Part shown: positions 33,875 through 42,620 of the stretch, one piece after another
How positions within the stretch are numbered: position 1 is the stretch's first letter
Layout: each line of letters opens with the position of its first letter
Source: Oscillospiraceae bacterium
GTDB taxonomy: Bacteria; Bacillota; Clostridia; Oscillospirales; Ruminococcaceae
NCBI GenBank assembly: GCA_020024615.1
Contig: JAHHTP010000004.1
Location: 1-64,000 of the forward strand
DNA length: 64,000 nucleotides
Direction: 5' to 3'
The notes under the pieces: model-generated
Databases searched by the model: none
What the model was told of the DNA's origin: nothing
What the model saw: only the letters and a program-made list of their open reading frames with translations
Made by a program: the position numbers and the translations under genes

Positions 33875-34765
33875 TTAGTTTTTATTCCAGTAATCTTCCA
33901 GCTCGTCGCGAGAATAGGACGACGCTTCACGTTCTGGTGAATTTCCCGCCTGCCAGTTCCAACGATTGATTTCTTCCGGTGTGCGAATACCGGTTCTGCT
34001 CCAGTTTTCCAGCACCTTATTTAAGTATGCAAGCGACAAACCTTTGGTATTGGTGATGGTGATTTCATACGCTGCACAGATCATATCGTATTTAAATCCC
34101 CATTCTTCCACCCAGATATGTGCATATTTTGCCTCTGATTTGGTAAGCGGTCTGCCAGAAATTTTTAAGCAACGCGCGACATTCTGTTCCACAGAATCTT
34201 TCTCGGACAGCAGTTTTAATTTATTTTCCGCGCGCTCATGCGTATTGATACCCTCATTTGCCCATTCCGCACAGATTTTTTCGACCTTATACATGCTGCA
34301 ATTTCCGATTTCACTGCAATACTGTATCACCATAACAACAATATCTGCCGGCATATTCATCACATTGCAGATTTGCAGCAGTGTGCCGCGCTCCTGCGAA
34401 GTAATCGGCCGCCCCATAATCCCCTCTGCTGCCTGCATCAGGAATGTAATTTCGCTGTTATCCACAACAGACGGCTCGGTAACCGGTGTCACCTTTTTCC
34501 CGATGACATACGGTTTCGGATCGGATGAACCCTCTAATTTTAATAAGCCCTTTTCCTGCCAATAGCGCAGAGCCGCTGTCACCACATCTTCTTTAATTTC
34601 CAGTAAAGTAGCCAGCAGGGATGAGGAATAATGATGGGTCGGTGTCTGAAAGATCTGCAAGATCACTTTCAGGTAGTCCGCATTGATATGCGGTAGATCT
34701 TCGGTGATACAGGCCGGCACCACAAAGTTAACCGCATACTTCTGGTAATCAATTTGATAATCCAT
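33875..34765 (-). CDS. DnaD-domain primosome protein
   Basis: The 296-aa protein has an N-terminal winged-helix (residues about 25-80, SSSLLATLLEIKEDVVTAAL, then YWQEKGLLKL) and two DnaD/DnaB2 domains (about 115-190 and 205-275) with the YxxWxxxGI-type end at VLENWSRTGIRTPEEI. Such proteins bind DNA and the initiator and help recruit the helicase with DnaI. It may correspond to either DnaD or DnaB of Bacillus, so no symbol is given. The acidic end is EDYWNKN. It is first in its operon. Confidence 0.9.
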   Translation of the reverse strand: MDYQIDYQKYAVNFVVPACITEDLPHINADYLKVILQIFQTPTHHYSSSLLATLLEIKEDVVTAALRYWQEKGLLKLEGSSDPKPYVIGKKVTPVTEPSVVDNSEITFLMQAAEGIMGRPITSQERGTLLQICNVMNMPADIVVMVIQYCSEIGNCSMYKVEKICAEWANEGINTHERAENKLKLLSEKDSVEQNVARCLKISGRPLTKSEAKYAHIWVEEWGFKYDMICAAYEITITNTKGLSLAYLNKVLENWSRTGIRTPEEINRWNWQAGNSPEREASSYSRDELEDYWNKN

Positions 34766-34814
34766 CTGCTCTGTCCTTTCTATGCGAATAAAATCTTTCT
34801 CTTGATACCCCTAT

Positions 34815-34843
34815 ATTATAGCACATTCCGGTATCAAAAACAA
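34815..34843 (-). promoter_or_regulatory. sigma-A promoter of dnaD-dnaI-SIS
   Basis: TTGTTT (34838-34843) and TATAAT (34815-34820) on the minus strand are 17 bp apart, with TGC before the -10. Confidence 0.75.
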
Positions 34844-34927
34844 CCTTTCTTTTTGGTTCTCCGCTGCTGTGAAAGGACATATTTTCACTGGAATTCACAA
34901 TCCATTCAAAACTCATCTCCTGTTATC

Positions 34928-34936
34928 TGGTATAAT
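34928..34936 (+). promoter_or_regulatory. extended -10 promoter of the phospholipase-like gene
   Basis: TGGTATAAT is a full extended -10; the -35 region at 17 bp (AAAACT) is poor. Transcription would start about 30 bp before the ATG at 34973. Confidence 0.6.
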
Positions 34937-34972
34937 ATAAATAGAAAATTATAACGAAAGGTGGTTCGACAA

Positions 34973-35899
34973 ATGCCGGATTTTATAACCCACCACATTT
35001 TCGGCAAAAATATTGCAACCAATCAAAATCTGATACCGCAGGCAGCAGCGGCAATCAAACAATATCCGCAGAGTTTTATATGGGGACAGCAGGGACCAGA
35101 TCCATTATTCTATCACCGTACCCTGTTGGGCGCAAACGATGTCAACACAGTTGGAAGCGAAATGCATCATCTCTACACCAGTCAGCTGATGGAGGAATTC
35201 GCAAGACTGATTCTGACAGCCCCGCTTGCCTGCAAAGAGATGTTGTTTTCCTATTTTTGCGGTTTTCTCTGTCATTATGCCTGTGATTCGGTGCTGCATC
35301 CATACATATATCACTGGCAACATCAAATTGTAGCGGATAATCCAAGCCTGACTCCTTCCGGAGCGCATGTATTTTTTGAAAGCTGCATGGATTCCGCACT
35401 ATACAAGCATCTGACCAAAAAAGATATTACGAAATTCTCTTTCGGAACACAGTACGACCTTTCCATTCCGGAAAAAAATGCGATCGGCTGGTGCTATTCC
35501 AACATCATTCAAACGCTTTATGGTAAGCAGGTTTCCATTGGGCAGATTGAAAGCTGTTTCTCTCAAATGCTGTATTTTGAACGCCTGTTTTATGGCAACC
35601 ATCCGAAACTTGCCAAAACCGTTGCCTGCGGTGAAAAACTCATCGGTAGAAAAGGACAAGGCTCCGGACATTTCAAACTGAAAGACGCTTCACCAGAATT
35701 GGACTGTCTGAATCTTTCCAAAGCGGCTTGGGAAAATCCATTTACCGGGGAAGTATCGTATGACAGCATTTTCGGTTTATTAAAGCAAGCCGCACAAACT
35801 GCCGTTTCCCTGATAGCGCTGTACGGCCAAATGATTACAGATAATCAGATTCATTTTGTAAAACTTCCCGTTACATTTTGCGGCGAATTGAATTTATAA
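34973..35899 (+). CDS. zinc-dependent phospholipase C family protein
   Basis: The 308-aa protein matches the Zn_dep_PLPC family in Clostridia: the opening MPDFITHHIFG, FIWGQQGPDPLFYH (about 40-53), MHHLYTS (about 65), FLCHYACDSVLHPYIYH (about 100-116) and SGAHVFFESCMDS (about 126-138) supply the His, Asp and Glu metal ligands. Secreted members are alpha-toxin-like phospholipases, but this one has no signal peptide and is probably a cytoplasmic metallohydrolase of unknown substrate. The ATG at 34973 lies eight bases after AGGTGG; the GTG at 34961 overlaps that site. It is a single-gene unit. Confidence 0.82.
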   Translation: MPDFITHHIFGKNIATNQNLIPQAAAAIKQYPQSFIWGQQGPDPLFYHRTLLGANDVNTVGSEMHHLYTSQLMEEFARLILTAPLACKEMLFSYFCGFLCHYACDSVLHPYIYHWQHQIVADNPSLTPSGAHVFFESCMDSALYKHLTKKDITKFSFGTQYDLSIPEKNAIGWCYSNIIQTLYGKQVSIGQIESCFSQMLYFERLFYGNHPKLAKTVACGEKLIGRKGQGSGHFKLKDASPELDCLNLSKAAWENPFTGEVSYDSIFGLLKQAAQTAVSLIALYGQMITDNQIHFVKLPVTFCGELNL

Positions 35900-35977
35900 T
35901 CGACACGCTTCGCCATTTTTGTGCAAAAAGCACAATCCACATTCATAAGTTTATACAATAAATTTACAATTTGGTTC

Positions 35978-36006
35978 TTTTCATCTTAATAAATCCGTGG
36001 TATAAT
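35978..36006 (+). promoter_or_regulatory. sigma-A promoter of the small alarmone synthetase gene
   Basis: TTTTCA (35978-35983) and TATAAT (36001-36006) are 17 bp apart, with TGG before the -10. Confidence 0.65.
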
Positions 36007-36050
36007 GAGCGTCGGCGTAAAAACAGATCGTTGCACAAAGGAGTGAAGAA

Positions 36051-36743
36051 ATGCCAACCATGACAGGTAATGCAGAACAGGTAATTATCAAGCGTCCCCC
36101 ATCCTATGCTGACGCACAACTATTTTTCCTGGAAACAAAAAAATTCCGCGAACTTATGATGATGTACAACTGTGCCATTCGTGAGGTCCGCACAAAATTA
36201 GAAGTATTAAACGACGAATTATCCATGACGCAGAAGCGCAATCCAATTGAAAGCATCTCGACGCGCATTAAGGAACCACGCAGCATTGTACAGAAACTAA
36301 TCCGCAAAGGCAGTGAGGTAACAATTGAATCGGTGCAGCGTGAAATTAAAGATGTCGCTGGTGTGCGTGTCATTTGCATGTTTATGGATGACATTTATAA
36401 AATTGCCGACATGTTGCAACGGCAGGATGATGTTACCGTTATCAGCGTCAAAGACTACATCAAAAATCCAAAATCCAGCGGATACCGCAGCTACCACATG
36501 ATTATTGAGATTCCGGTGTTCTTTTCCGATCGAAAAGAACAGATGATGGTTGAAATCCAAATCCGCACCATTGCGATGGATTTCTGGGCAAGTCTGGAAC
36601 ACGAAATGAAGTATAAACAGCAAATCCCGAATGAAGAACAGGTCAGTGTGCAGCTGCGTCAGTGCTCTTATGATATTGCTGATGTAGAACGCCGGATGCT
36701 GGAAATTCGCAATAGTCTTCCGGAGGACGAGGAATATTATTAA
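36051..36743 (+). CDS. relQ: small (p)ppGpp synthetase (RelQ/YjbM type)
   Basis: The 230-aa protein is a lone RelA/SpoT synthetase domain: STRIKEPRSIVQKLIRKG, DVAGVRVICMFMDDIY, KDYIKNPKSSGYRSYHMII with the ATP/GDP-binding residues, and VEIQIRTIAMDFWASLEHEMKYK (in part) with the catalytic Glu. No hydrolase or TGS/ACT domain is present. The C-terminal helix (DVERRMLEIRNSL) is that which in RelQ mediates tetramer formation. It makes (p)ppGpp under conditions other than ribosome stalling. AAAGGAG precedes the ATG. RelP is the main alternative. Confidence 0.88.
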   Translation: MPTMTGNAEQVIIKRPPSYADAQLFFLETKKFRELMMMYNCAIREVRTKLEVLNDELSMTQKRNPIESISTRIKEPRSIVQKLIRKGSEVTIESVQREIKDVAGVRVICMFMDDIYKIADMLQRQDDVTVISVKDYIKNPKSSGYRSYHMIIEIPVFFSDRKEQMMVEIQIRTIAMDFWASLEHEMKYKQQIPNEEQVSVQLRQCSYDIADVERRMLEIRNSLPEDEEYY

Positions 36744-36758
36744 AAATCGGTAAGAAAT

Positions 36759-36784
36759 AAAGGCAGGTTGTTACGCCTGCCTTT
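36759..36784. terminator. bidirectional terminator between relQ and the aro operon
   Basis: AAAGGCAGG pairs with CCTGCCTTT. The plus strand continues with TTATTAT after the T-run and the minus strand reads GCCTTTATTTC, so both converging units can end here. Confidence 0.88.
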
Positions 36785-36787
36785 TTA

Positions 36788-38119
36788 TTATGCTTCAATT
36801 GCTTGCAGTACAATATCGTACATTGTCTCTTTATCCACCGTCAGCCCGGTAAAATGCTCATAGGCATAAATCGCCTGATACACCAGCATCGGCAGACCGT
36901 TGCAGTGTCGAATCTCCCGCTTTTGGCATTCCGCAAGCAACGTTGTCTGCGCCGGTTTATACACAATATCGCATACAACTGCGCCCGGCTTCAATGCGTC
37001 CAGGAAGGTAAAATCGGTAAAATCTTTGCCAATTCCACTCATGCCCAGCGGTGTCGCATTAATCACGATATCCGCACTCCTGGCATATTCTGCCATAATC
37101 TGCGGTGTCATTTCATCCACAATAACAGCTTCATCCCGCTTTGCGCCGACATACTGCATCGGCTGCGCTTTATACGGGCTACGGCACAAAACCGCAATCT
37201 GCTCTGCTCCCATCATGGAACATTTGCGGCAAATGGAGAGTGCTGCACCACCTGCTCCAAGCAGAATTACTTTCTTTCCCTTTACATCGGTTCCCATGCG
37301 AGATAATGCGCCGATGATGCCGTCCCCATCGGTATTATAGCCATGCATCGCTCCGTTTTTCACCACAACCGTATTGACAGCACCGCATGAAGCTGCATAT
37401 TCGTCAATGGTGGTCAGATACGGGATGATCGCAGACTTGTGCGGAATGGTAATATTAAAGCCTTGTATCCCATCGTGATGCACCTTATTCAAAAATTCCG
37501 GCAGTCCCTCTCGTGTGACATGGCAAGCCTCGTAATACAAATCCAGTCCGGATTCTGCCGCCATTGCCACATGAATCTGCGGAGAACGGGTATGTGCAAT
37601 CGGGTCGCCGATTACCGCCAGGTGCAGGTGCTTAGGCAGAATATTCAAAAGCCGCGTAATAATGAACGGAATACTCCCCCGATTTCGGATGGTGATTTCA
37701 GCATATTTTCGATAAAGTGGCTCGCGCTGCTCAAATAATTGATAAATGCGGTTTTTATCCTGCGCAATCAGCGGACGATTGGTGAGGTTGGTGGAAAACA
37801 AATCTGATACCGCACGATTGAGCCATACGATTCTGCCGTTTTGGGCAAGGCACTTCATATTTTCTTCACGCAGAACCGCACCGCCTCCGGTCGAAATGAC
37901 CGTATTCTGCATCTGCGCACATTCCGCCAGCACCTTTGATTCCAGATCGCGGAATGCGTCTTCCCCGTCAGATGCAAAAATTCCACTGATTTTTCTGCCA
38001 GTATCCGCTTCCAGCTTTTCATCGGCATCCACGAAATGCATCCGCATCACCCTTGCAAGGCTGCGTCCAACCGTTGTTTTTCCACTCCCCGGCATACCGA
38101 TTAAAACTATGTTATTCAT
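36788..38119 (-). CDS. aroKE: bifunctional shikimate kinase / shikimate dehydrogenase
   Basis: One uninterrupted 443-aa frame joins two enzymes of the shikimate pathway. Residues 1-160 are shikimate kinase: Walker A GMPGSGKTTVGR (8-19), DADEKLEADTGRKI, FRDLESKVL, STGGGAVLR (76-84) and the lid with NRPLI and REPLYRKYAEI. Residues 165-443 are shikimate dehydrogenase: AVIGDPIAHTRSPQIH (168-183), FNITIPHK with catalytic Lys228, GAVNTVVV, YNTDGDG, the NADP motif LLGAGGAALSICRK and INATPLGM. They act on consecutive steps, dehydroshikimate to shikimate to shikimate 3-phosphate, though the domains stand in reverse reaction order. The ATG at 38119 overlaps pheA by 8 bp and has GGGGGAAG upstream. The fusion is clear from sequence; channelling is speculative. 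Confidence 0.95.
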   Translation of the reverse strand: MNNIVLIGMPGSGKTTVGRSLARVMRMHFVDADEKLEADTGRKISGIFASDGEDAFRDLESKVLAECAQMQNTVISTGGGAVLREENMKCLAQNGRIVWLNRAVSDLFSTNLTNRPLIAQDKNRIYQLFEQREPLYRKYAEITIRNRGSIPFIITRLLNILPKHLHLAVIGDPIAHTRSPQIHVAMAAESGLDLYYEACHVTREGLPEFLNKVHHDGIQGFNITIPHKSAIIPYLTTIDEYAASCGAVNTVVVKNGAMHGYNTDGDGIIGALSRMGTDVKGKKVILLGAGGAALSICRKCSMMGAEQIAVLCRSPYKAQPMQYVGAKRDEAVIVDEMTPQIMAEYARSADIVINATPLGMSGIGKDFTDFTFLDALKPGAVVCDIVYKPAQTTLLAECQKREIRHCNGLPMLVYQAIYAYEHFTGLTVDKETMYDIVLQAIEA

Positions 38120-39008
38120 CTTCTTCCCCCATTGTGTGATTATTCTGTTCTGCGCGCAATGCCGGGTCAATTCCCTGCTTGATGCGCTCCAATGCCGGCT
38201 CATACTGTCCAAGCAGACGCAGCATTCTGGTATTTAACAACAAATCCGCAAGCGCATGCGAAAGCTCATCCGGTGTACAATCCTGCAAAAAATCCGCAAA
38301 AAACATATATTCCCAGTTTTTATCCGGAATTGGACGAGATTCAATCCGCACAAGGTTCAGATTATATTTTTTGAATACCGCAAGCACATCATAAAGCGCA
38401 CCCGAAGCATGCGGTGTTGTGAACATAATGGTCATCTTTCTGCTGATGCTGTTTTGCGGAAAATCCCTTGCAATGATCACAAACCGGGTGTCATTATGCT
38501 GTTTGAAATTGATTTTATCTGCTTTGATTTCCAATTCGTATAATTCTGCCGCACGATGACTTGCAATCGCCGCATAGGAACGATTCTGGCTTTCCTTTAT
38601 CATGCGGGCAGCAGCAGCCGTGTTATAAACCGGGGTCTGTTTCCAGTTCGGATGATCTTCCAGAAAAACGCCCGACTGCAAAAGTCCCTGCTCATGGGAA
38701 AACACCTCTGTGATTTCCGACAATTCCACGCCTGGCAGCGTCATCAGACAATGCTTGACCTTAACGATATATTCTCCGACAATGCGGCAGTCATATTCTG
38801 CAAGCAAATCATACACCTCATTGATGCTGCCAGTCGAGGTGTTTTCCACCGGCAGCACTGCATAAGCCGCACGCCCAGAAACAACCTCCTCAAATGCCAG
38901 CGCAAAGGATTTTGCCGTAATATAATCCGCGGTAGAACCGAAATATCCCATCGCAGCCTCCTCGGCATACGAACCTGGTACACCGCTGTAACATACAACC
39001 TGTTTCAT
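38112..39008 (-). CDS. pheA: prephenate dehydratase
   Basis: The 298-aa protein has the PDT domain (YSGVPGSYAEEAAMGYFG, VLPVENTSTGSINEVYDLL, and the catalytic NDTRFVII at about 170) and a C-terminal ACT domain (about 190-270: PHASGALYDVLAVFKKYNLNL, ESRP) for phenylalanine feedback. It converts prephenate to phenylpyruvate. There is no chorismate mutase domain, so that enzyme must be encoded elsewhere. Its ATG overlaps the aroC stop. Confidence 0.95.
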   Translation of the reverse strand: MKQVVCYSGVPGSYAEEAAMGYFGSTADYITAKSFALAFEEVVSGRAAYAVLPVENTSTGSINEVYDLLAEYDCRIVGEYIVKVKHCLMTLPGVELSEITEVFSHEQGLLQSGVFLEDHPNWKQTPVYNTAAAARMIKESQNRSYAAIASHRAAELYELEIKADKINFKQHNDTRFVIIARDFPQNSISRKMTIMFTTPHASGALYDVLAVFKKYNLNLVRIESRPIPDKNWEYMFFADFLQDCTPDELSHALADLLLNTRMLRLLGQYEPALERIKQGIDPALRAEQNNHTMGEEDE

Positions 39009-40093
39009 ATTTCGTCCTCCTTCATCGGCATTTGAATATCACCTGTCAGCTGTAATATCGACAACGCTGCTGCTGCCTCGACCACTACAGCGGCACGCCC
39101 AACGATACAGGGATCATGACGCCCTTTGATGACCAGCTTTTCATTCTCGCCGGTCTGTAAATTGACCGTCTGCTGTTCTTTGGAAATGGACGGGGTTGGC
39201 TTAAACACCGCCTGAAATATAATAGGCATGCCAGAAGTGATGCCACCCAAAACACCACCGTTATGGTTGGTTTGTGTCACAATCCTGCCGTTTTGATTCA
39301 CAAATGGGTCATTTACCTCGTGTCCGTGTGCAGAAGCGTAGCCAAATCCAAGACCAAATTCCACACCCTTCACCGCCGGGATGGCGAACAGATTGCGCGA
39401 AATTACACTCTCAACGCTGTCAAAATCGTTCTGCCCGATGCCCGGTTTGACACCGACAATCGCACACTGAATGATGCCGCCAACACTGGTTAAATTGGAA
39501 CGCGCCTGTAAAATTTCTTCTCGCATCATCTGCCCAATTTGGTCATCCACCACCGAAAAGCTCTTAGCAGCAACGGCTTTCAGCTGTTTTTCATTGACAG
39601 AAACTGGATCAAATGGTATGTCTTTAATTCTGCCAATCTGGAGGATGTGCGCACCGACGGTGATTCCTGCCTGCTTTAACACCTGTTTGGCAACCGCCCC
39701 TGCAAATACCAAAGGTGCGGTCATTCTGCCGGAAAAATGTCCGCCGCCACGGTAATCTTGATATCCACGATAGCGCAGATTGCCGGTATAATCGGCATGA
39801 CCTGGGCGCGCGAGGTCTTTGGTCGCCTTATAATCCCCTGAACGGGTATTCTCATTTTCTATGACAGCGCAAAGCGGCGTACCGGTTGTGTATCCTTCAA
39901 ATACACCGCTTAAAATTTTCGGACAATCCGACTCGATACGCGTGGTTGAAGTGCCATCCGTCTTTGCCCGTCTGCGTGCCATGTCCTGCTCGATTGCGTC
40001 AAAATCCAGTCGAATGCCAGAAGGCAGATTTTCCATGACAACACCGATTCCAGTACCGTGCGATTCTCCGAAAATATGATAACTCATCTGCAT
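39005..40093 (-). CDS. aroC: chorismate synthase
   Basis: The 362-aa protein has the three family signatures: GESHGTGIGVVMENLPSG near the start, YRGYQDYRGGGHFSGRMTA (about 115-133), and NHNGGVLGGITSGMPI. It makes chorismate from EPSP using reduced FMN. The ATG at 40093 lies seven bases after GAGGAG and one base after the aroA stop; the frame to 40168 extends back into aroA. Confidence 0.96.
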   Translation of the reverse strand: MQMSYHIFGESHGTGIGVVMENLPSGIRLDFDAIEQDMARRRAKTDGTSTTRIESDCPKILSGVFEGYTTGTPLCAVIENENTRSGDYKATKDLARPGHADYTGNLRYRGYQDYRGGGHFSGRMTAPLVFAGAVAKQVLKQAGITVGAHILQIGRIKDIPFDPVSVNEKQLKAVAAKSFSVVDDQIGQMMREEILQARSNLTSVGGIIQCAIVGVKPGIGQNDFDSVESVISRNLFAIPAVKGVEFGLGFGYASAHGHEVNDPFVNQNGRIVTQTNHNGGVLGGITSGMPIIFQAVFKPTPSISKEQQTVNLQTGENEKLVIKGRHDPCIVGRAAVVVEAAAALSILQLTGDIQMPMKEDEI

Positions 40094-40094
40094 A

Positions 40095-41333
40095 TTATTT
40101 CTCCTCACAATCTGCCGTTCCACCAAGCATGCGATAAATTTCCCAGAAATCCGGATAGGATTTTTCAACCGCCTGCGCTTTTGTCAGATAAACAATCGTT
40201 CCCGGCATACACGCCGTTGCGGCGATTGCAACCGCCATCGCAATGCGATGATCATTCCAACTGTCACAGCAGATGATTCCGCCGCCCAATATCGGTTTTC
40301 CTACAATTTCCATCCCGTCCGCACGCTCAGAAATATCCGCACCAAGTTTTGCAAGTTCTGTCACGGTAGACAAAATGCGATCACTTTCCTTGTATCGCAG
40401 ACGGATACCACCAACAATATGCGTTTTCCCCTGCCGCACTGCAGCAGCTGTCGCCAAAATTGGTGCAAGATCTGGAATTTCGCTGATATCAATGGTAATA
40501 TCCCCTGGCTTTTTGAGCTGGCTTAAAATGGAAAGAATCGCTTGATCCCCCTGCAAGGAATGTTCCGAAAGCCCGGTCACTTCAACCGGATTCCCTAAAT
40601 ATGCCGCGGTTAAAAAGAACGCCGCCTGCGAATAATCCGCTTCCACTGACACATCCCGACCGATATATTTCTGTCCGCCCGGAATGATAAATTCTTGGTA
40701 GTTATGATTCTCAACCTGTACGCCAAACGCTCGCATTGCGGCAATGGTCATATCCACATACGCTTTGGATTGCAATTCATCGGTGATAATAATCTTACTT
40801 TGCCCTTCTTTGCAAAGAGAAAGCGCAAACAAAAGCCCGGTCACAAACTGGGAAGAAACCGCTCCAGATAAGGCATATTGGCCTGCTTTTAGTTCCCCCT
40901 TAACCCAAATAGCATCCGACGATGTCGTGTATTCCACCTGCTTTTGCTCAAATATATCAAAATACGGCTGCTGTGGGCGTTCCATCAGTCGGCCACTGCC
41001 ACAAAATTTAGCACCATTTTGGCAAAGTTGCAGAGCAATCGGCAGAAAAAAGCGCAATGTCGAGCCAGATTCCCCACAGTCAAATAAAGCTTCTTTGCTT
41101 GACAGATTGCCTGGCTTTACGGTGATGGTTTTGGCAGTTTCATCCGCTTCACACACCATGCCCAAAGCCTCTAAACAGCGCATTGTCGCATAAATATCCT
41201 GCGAAAAGCTGACATGATGCACTGTGCATCCACCACATAGCCCAGCCGCGATCAGATAACGGTGGGTCATGCTTTTGGAGGATGGAACCTGCACCGAACC
41301 CGATAATACAGATGGTGTTATCTTCATTCGCAT
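40095..41333 (-). CDS. aroA: 3-phosphoshikimate 1-carboxyvinyltransferase (EPSP synthase)
   Basis: The 412-aa protein shows VQVPSSKSMTHRYLIAAGL, the DCGESGSTLRFFLPIAL loop (residues differ slightly from the class I GNAGT pattern), VSSQFVTGLLFAL, RYKESDRI and DHRIAMAVAIAA. It transfers enolpyruvate from PEP to shikimate 3-phosphate. The loop GESGSTLR instead of GNSGTAxR places it with a Gram-positive subtype. The ATG at 41333 follows GGAGG by seven bases and overlaps aroB by 10 bp. Confidence 0.95.
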   Translation of the reverse strand: MRMKITPSVLSGSVQVPSSKSMTHRYLIAAGLCGGCTVHHVSFSQDIYATMRCLEALGMVCEADETAKTITVKPGNLSSKEALFDCGESGSTLRFFLPIALQLCQNGAKFCGSGRLMERPQQPYFDIFEQKQVEYTTSSDAIWVKGELKAGQYALSGAVSSQFVTGLLFALSLCKEGQSKIIITDELQSKAYVDMTIAAMRAFGVQVENHNYQEFIIPGGQKYIGRDVSVEADYSQAAFFLTAAYLGNPVEVTGLSEHSLQGDQAILSILSQLKKPGDITIDISEIPDLAPILATAAAVRQGKTHIVGGIRLRYKESDRILSTVTELAKLGADISERADGMEIVGKPILGGGIICCDSWNDHRIAMAVAIAATACMPGTIVYLTKAQAVEKSYPDFWEIYRMLGGTADCEEK

Positions 41334-42451
41334 CTGTTTTCCTCCCGACAAAGTGCTTCATCCATAGCACGCAGTTCTGCTTTTGGCATCTTTTTCATGG
41401 TATAATGTCCCAGTTCGGTGATGAAAATTACTGTAATATTTTCACCGCTGCCCTTTTTATCATGTGCAAGCGCAGCGTATAATTCATTGCGATCAATGTC
41501 ATTCGGCTGGTAAGGCAATCCGAAGCGATCAAGCATCTCGCGCAGCTGTTTGGCATATCCCGGTGCGGTGATACCCTGCGCTTCGCCCAGACGCAAAGCG
41601 TGTTCCATGCCGCAGCAGACCGCTTCCCCATGCATGAATCGCTCATAATTGCCAAGTTTTTCATAACCATGTCCAAAAGTATGACCGAAATTTAAAACCA
41701 TGCGTTCGCCGGTATCCTTTTCATCCCGCTCCACAATATCACGCTTAATATCAACGCTGCGATAGATGATTTCCTCCATCTGCGCCATCAGCTGCGAACG
41801 GTTTGAACAGCCGTTGATGATTTCATAGAGTGTTTCATCGGCAATATAGCCGTATTTGATAACTTCACCCATACCGTCAAAAAAGACTCTATCCGGCAAG
41901 GTATTTAAGGTGTCCGGGTCAATCAGTACCGTTTTCGGCTGGTAAAATACGCCGGCTAAATTTTTCCCCTGTTTCAAATCGACAGCCACCTTGCCACCAA
42001 CCGAGGAATCCACCTGAGAAAGCAGTGTAGTCGGAATCTGCACATACGGTACGCCGCGCAGCAGGGTTGCGGCTGCAAATCCGACCATGTCGCCGGTCAC
42101 ACCACCACCGAGTGCAATAATCAAATCCGAACGAGTCACCGCAAACGGATGTGGTGTCAAAAACGCATCATACAGCATTTCAACTGTCTGTAAATTTTTG
42201 CTTTTTTCGCCTGCCGGGAATGAAATCAGCTTCACGATATAGCCCGCTGCTTCGAGTATCGCTTTTAATTTTGCCGCATACAGGGGCGTTACATTGGAAT
42301 CAGCCGCTACCGCAATCCGCGTTCCTTTAAAAATCGGTTTGATATATTCTGCCACTTGTTGTAAGATACCTGCTTTGATGTGAATATCATAGCTGTTTTC
42401 TTCGAGCGAAACATGTAGCGTTCTGTTGGTTCTCTTTAATACATCGTTCAT
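41324..42451 (-). CDS. aroB: 3-dehydroquinate synthase
   Basis: The 375-aa protein has FPAGEKSKNLQT, IALGGGVTGDMVGFAAATLLRG, PTTLLSQVDSSVGGKVAVD, GMGEVIKYG and LNFGHTFGHGYE with metal-binding His residues. It closes DAHP to dehydroquinate using NAD and a divalent metal. It is first in the aro operon; DAHP synthase and dehydroquinase are not present in the window. AAGGAG lies about 13 bases before the ATG, a little far. Confidence 0.96.
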   Translation of the reverse strand: MNDVLKRTNRTLHVSLEENSYDIHIKAGILQQVAEYIKPIFKGTRIAVAADSNVTPLYAAKLKAILEAAGYIVKLISFPAGEKSKNLQTVEMLYDAFLTPHPFAVTRSDLIIALGGGVTGDMVGFAAATLLRGVPYVQIPTTLLSQVDSSVGGKVAVDLKQGKNLAGVFYQPKTVLIDPDTLNTLPDRVFFDGMGEVIKYGYIADETLYEIINGCSNRSQLMAQMEEIIYRSVDIKRDIVERDEKDTGERMVLNFGHTFGHGYEKLGNYERFMHGEAVCCGMEHALRLGEAQGITAPGYAKQLREMLDRFGLPYQPNDIDRNELYAALAHDKKGSGENITVIFITELGHYTMKKMPKAELRAMDEALCREENRCE

Positions 42452-42475
42452 GATACTGCCTGCTCTCCTTTTTTA

Positions 42476-42520
42476 TTACAAAAAACCTGTGACGCAATAT
42501 TCATGCAGCCACAGGTACAT
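42476..42520 (-). CDS. possible aromatic-rich leader peptide of the aro operon
   Basis: In the leader, 36 nt after the expected transcription start, ATG opens a 14-codon frame MYLWLHEYCVTGFL ending in TAA. Four of the 14 codons are for Tyr, Trp, Tyr and Phe, products of the pathway encoded downstream. The frame covers the whole terminator hairpin, with Tyr2 and Trp4 in its 5' arm. A clear ribosome site is lacking (only GTAAGACTGA upstream), so translation is uncertain. Confidence 0.3.
   Translation of the reverse strand: MYLWLHEYCVTGFL
42485..42516 (-). terminator. terminator hairpin in the aroB leader, possible attenuator
   Basis: On the minus strand ACCTGTG and CACAGGT form a 7-bp stem followed by TTTTTTG. 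It can end the upstream 818-aa gene, but it also lies downstream of a strong promoter at 42563-42591, so every aro transcript from that promoter must pass it. This makes it a candidate attenuator. Confidence 0.75.
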
Positions 42521-42562
42521 TCAGTCTTACAATTCTATCAGCTTACCATAAAGCGTAAATTT

Positions 42563-42591
42563 ATGATACTACAAATGTCGCAAAATGTCAA
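42563..42591 (-). promoter_or_regulatory. sigma-A promoter of the aro operon
   Basis: TTGACA (42586-42591) and TATCAT (42563-42568) on the minus strand are exactly 17 bp apart. The start would be near 42556, about 105 nt before the aroB ATG. Confidence 0.8.
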
Positions 42592-42620
42592 GTTGTTGTG
42601 AATAAAACGCTCTCTGACAT

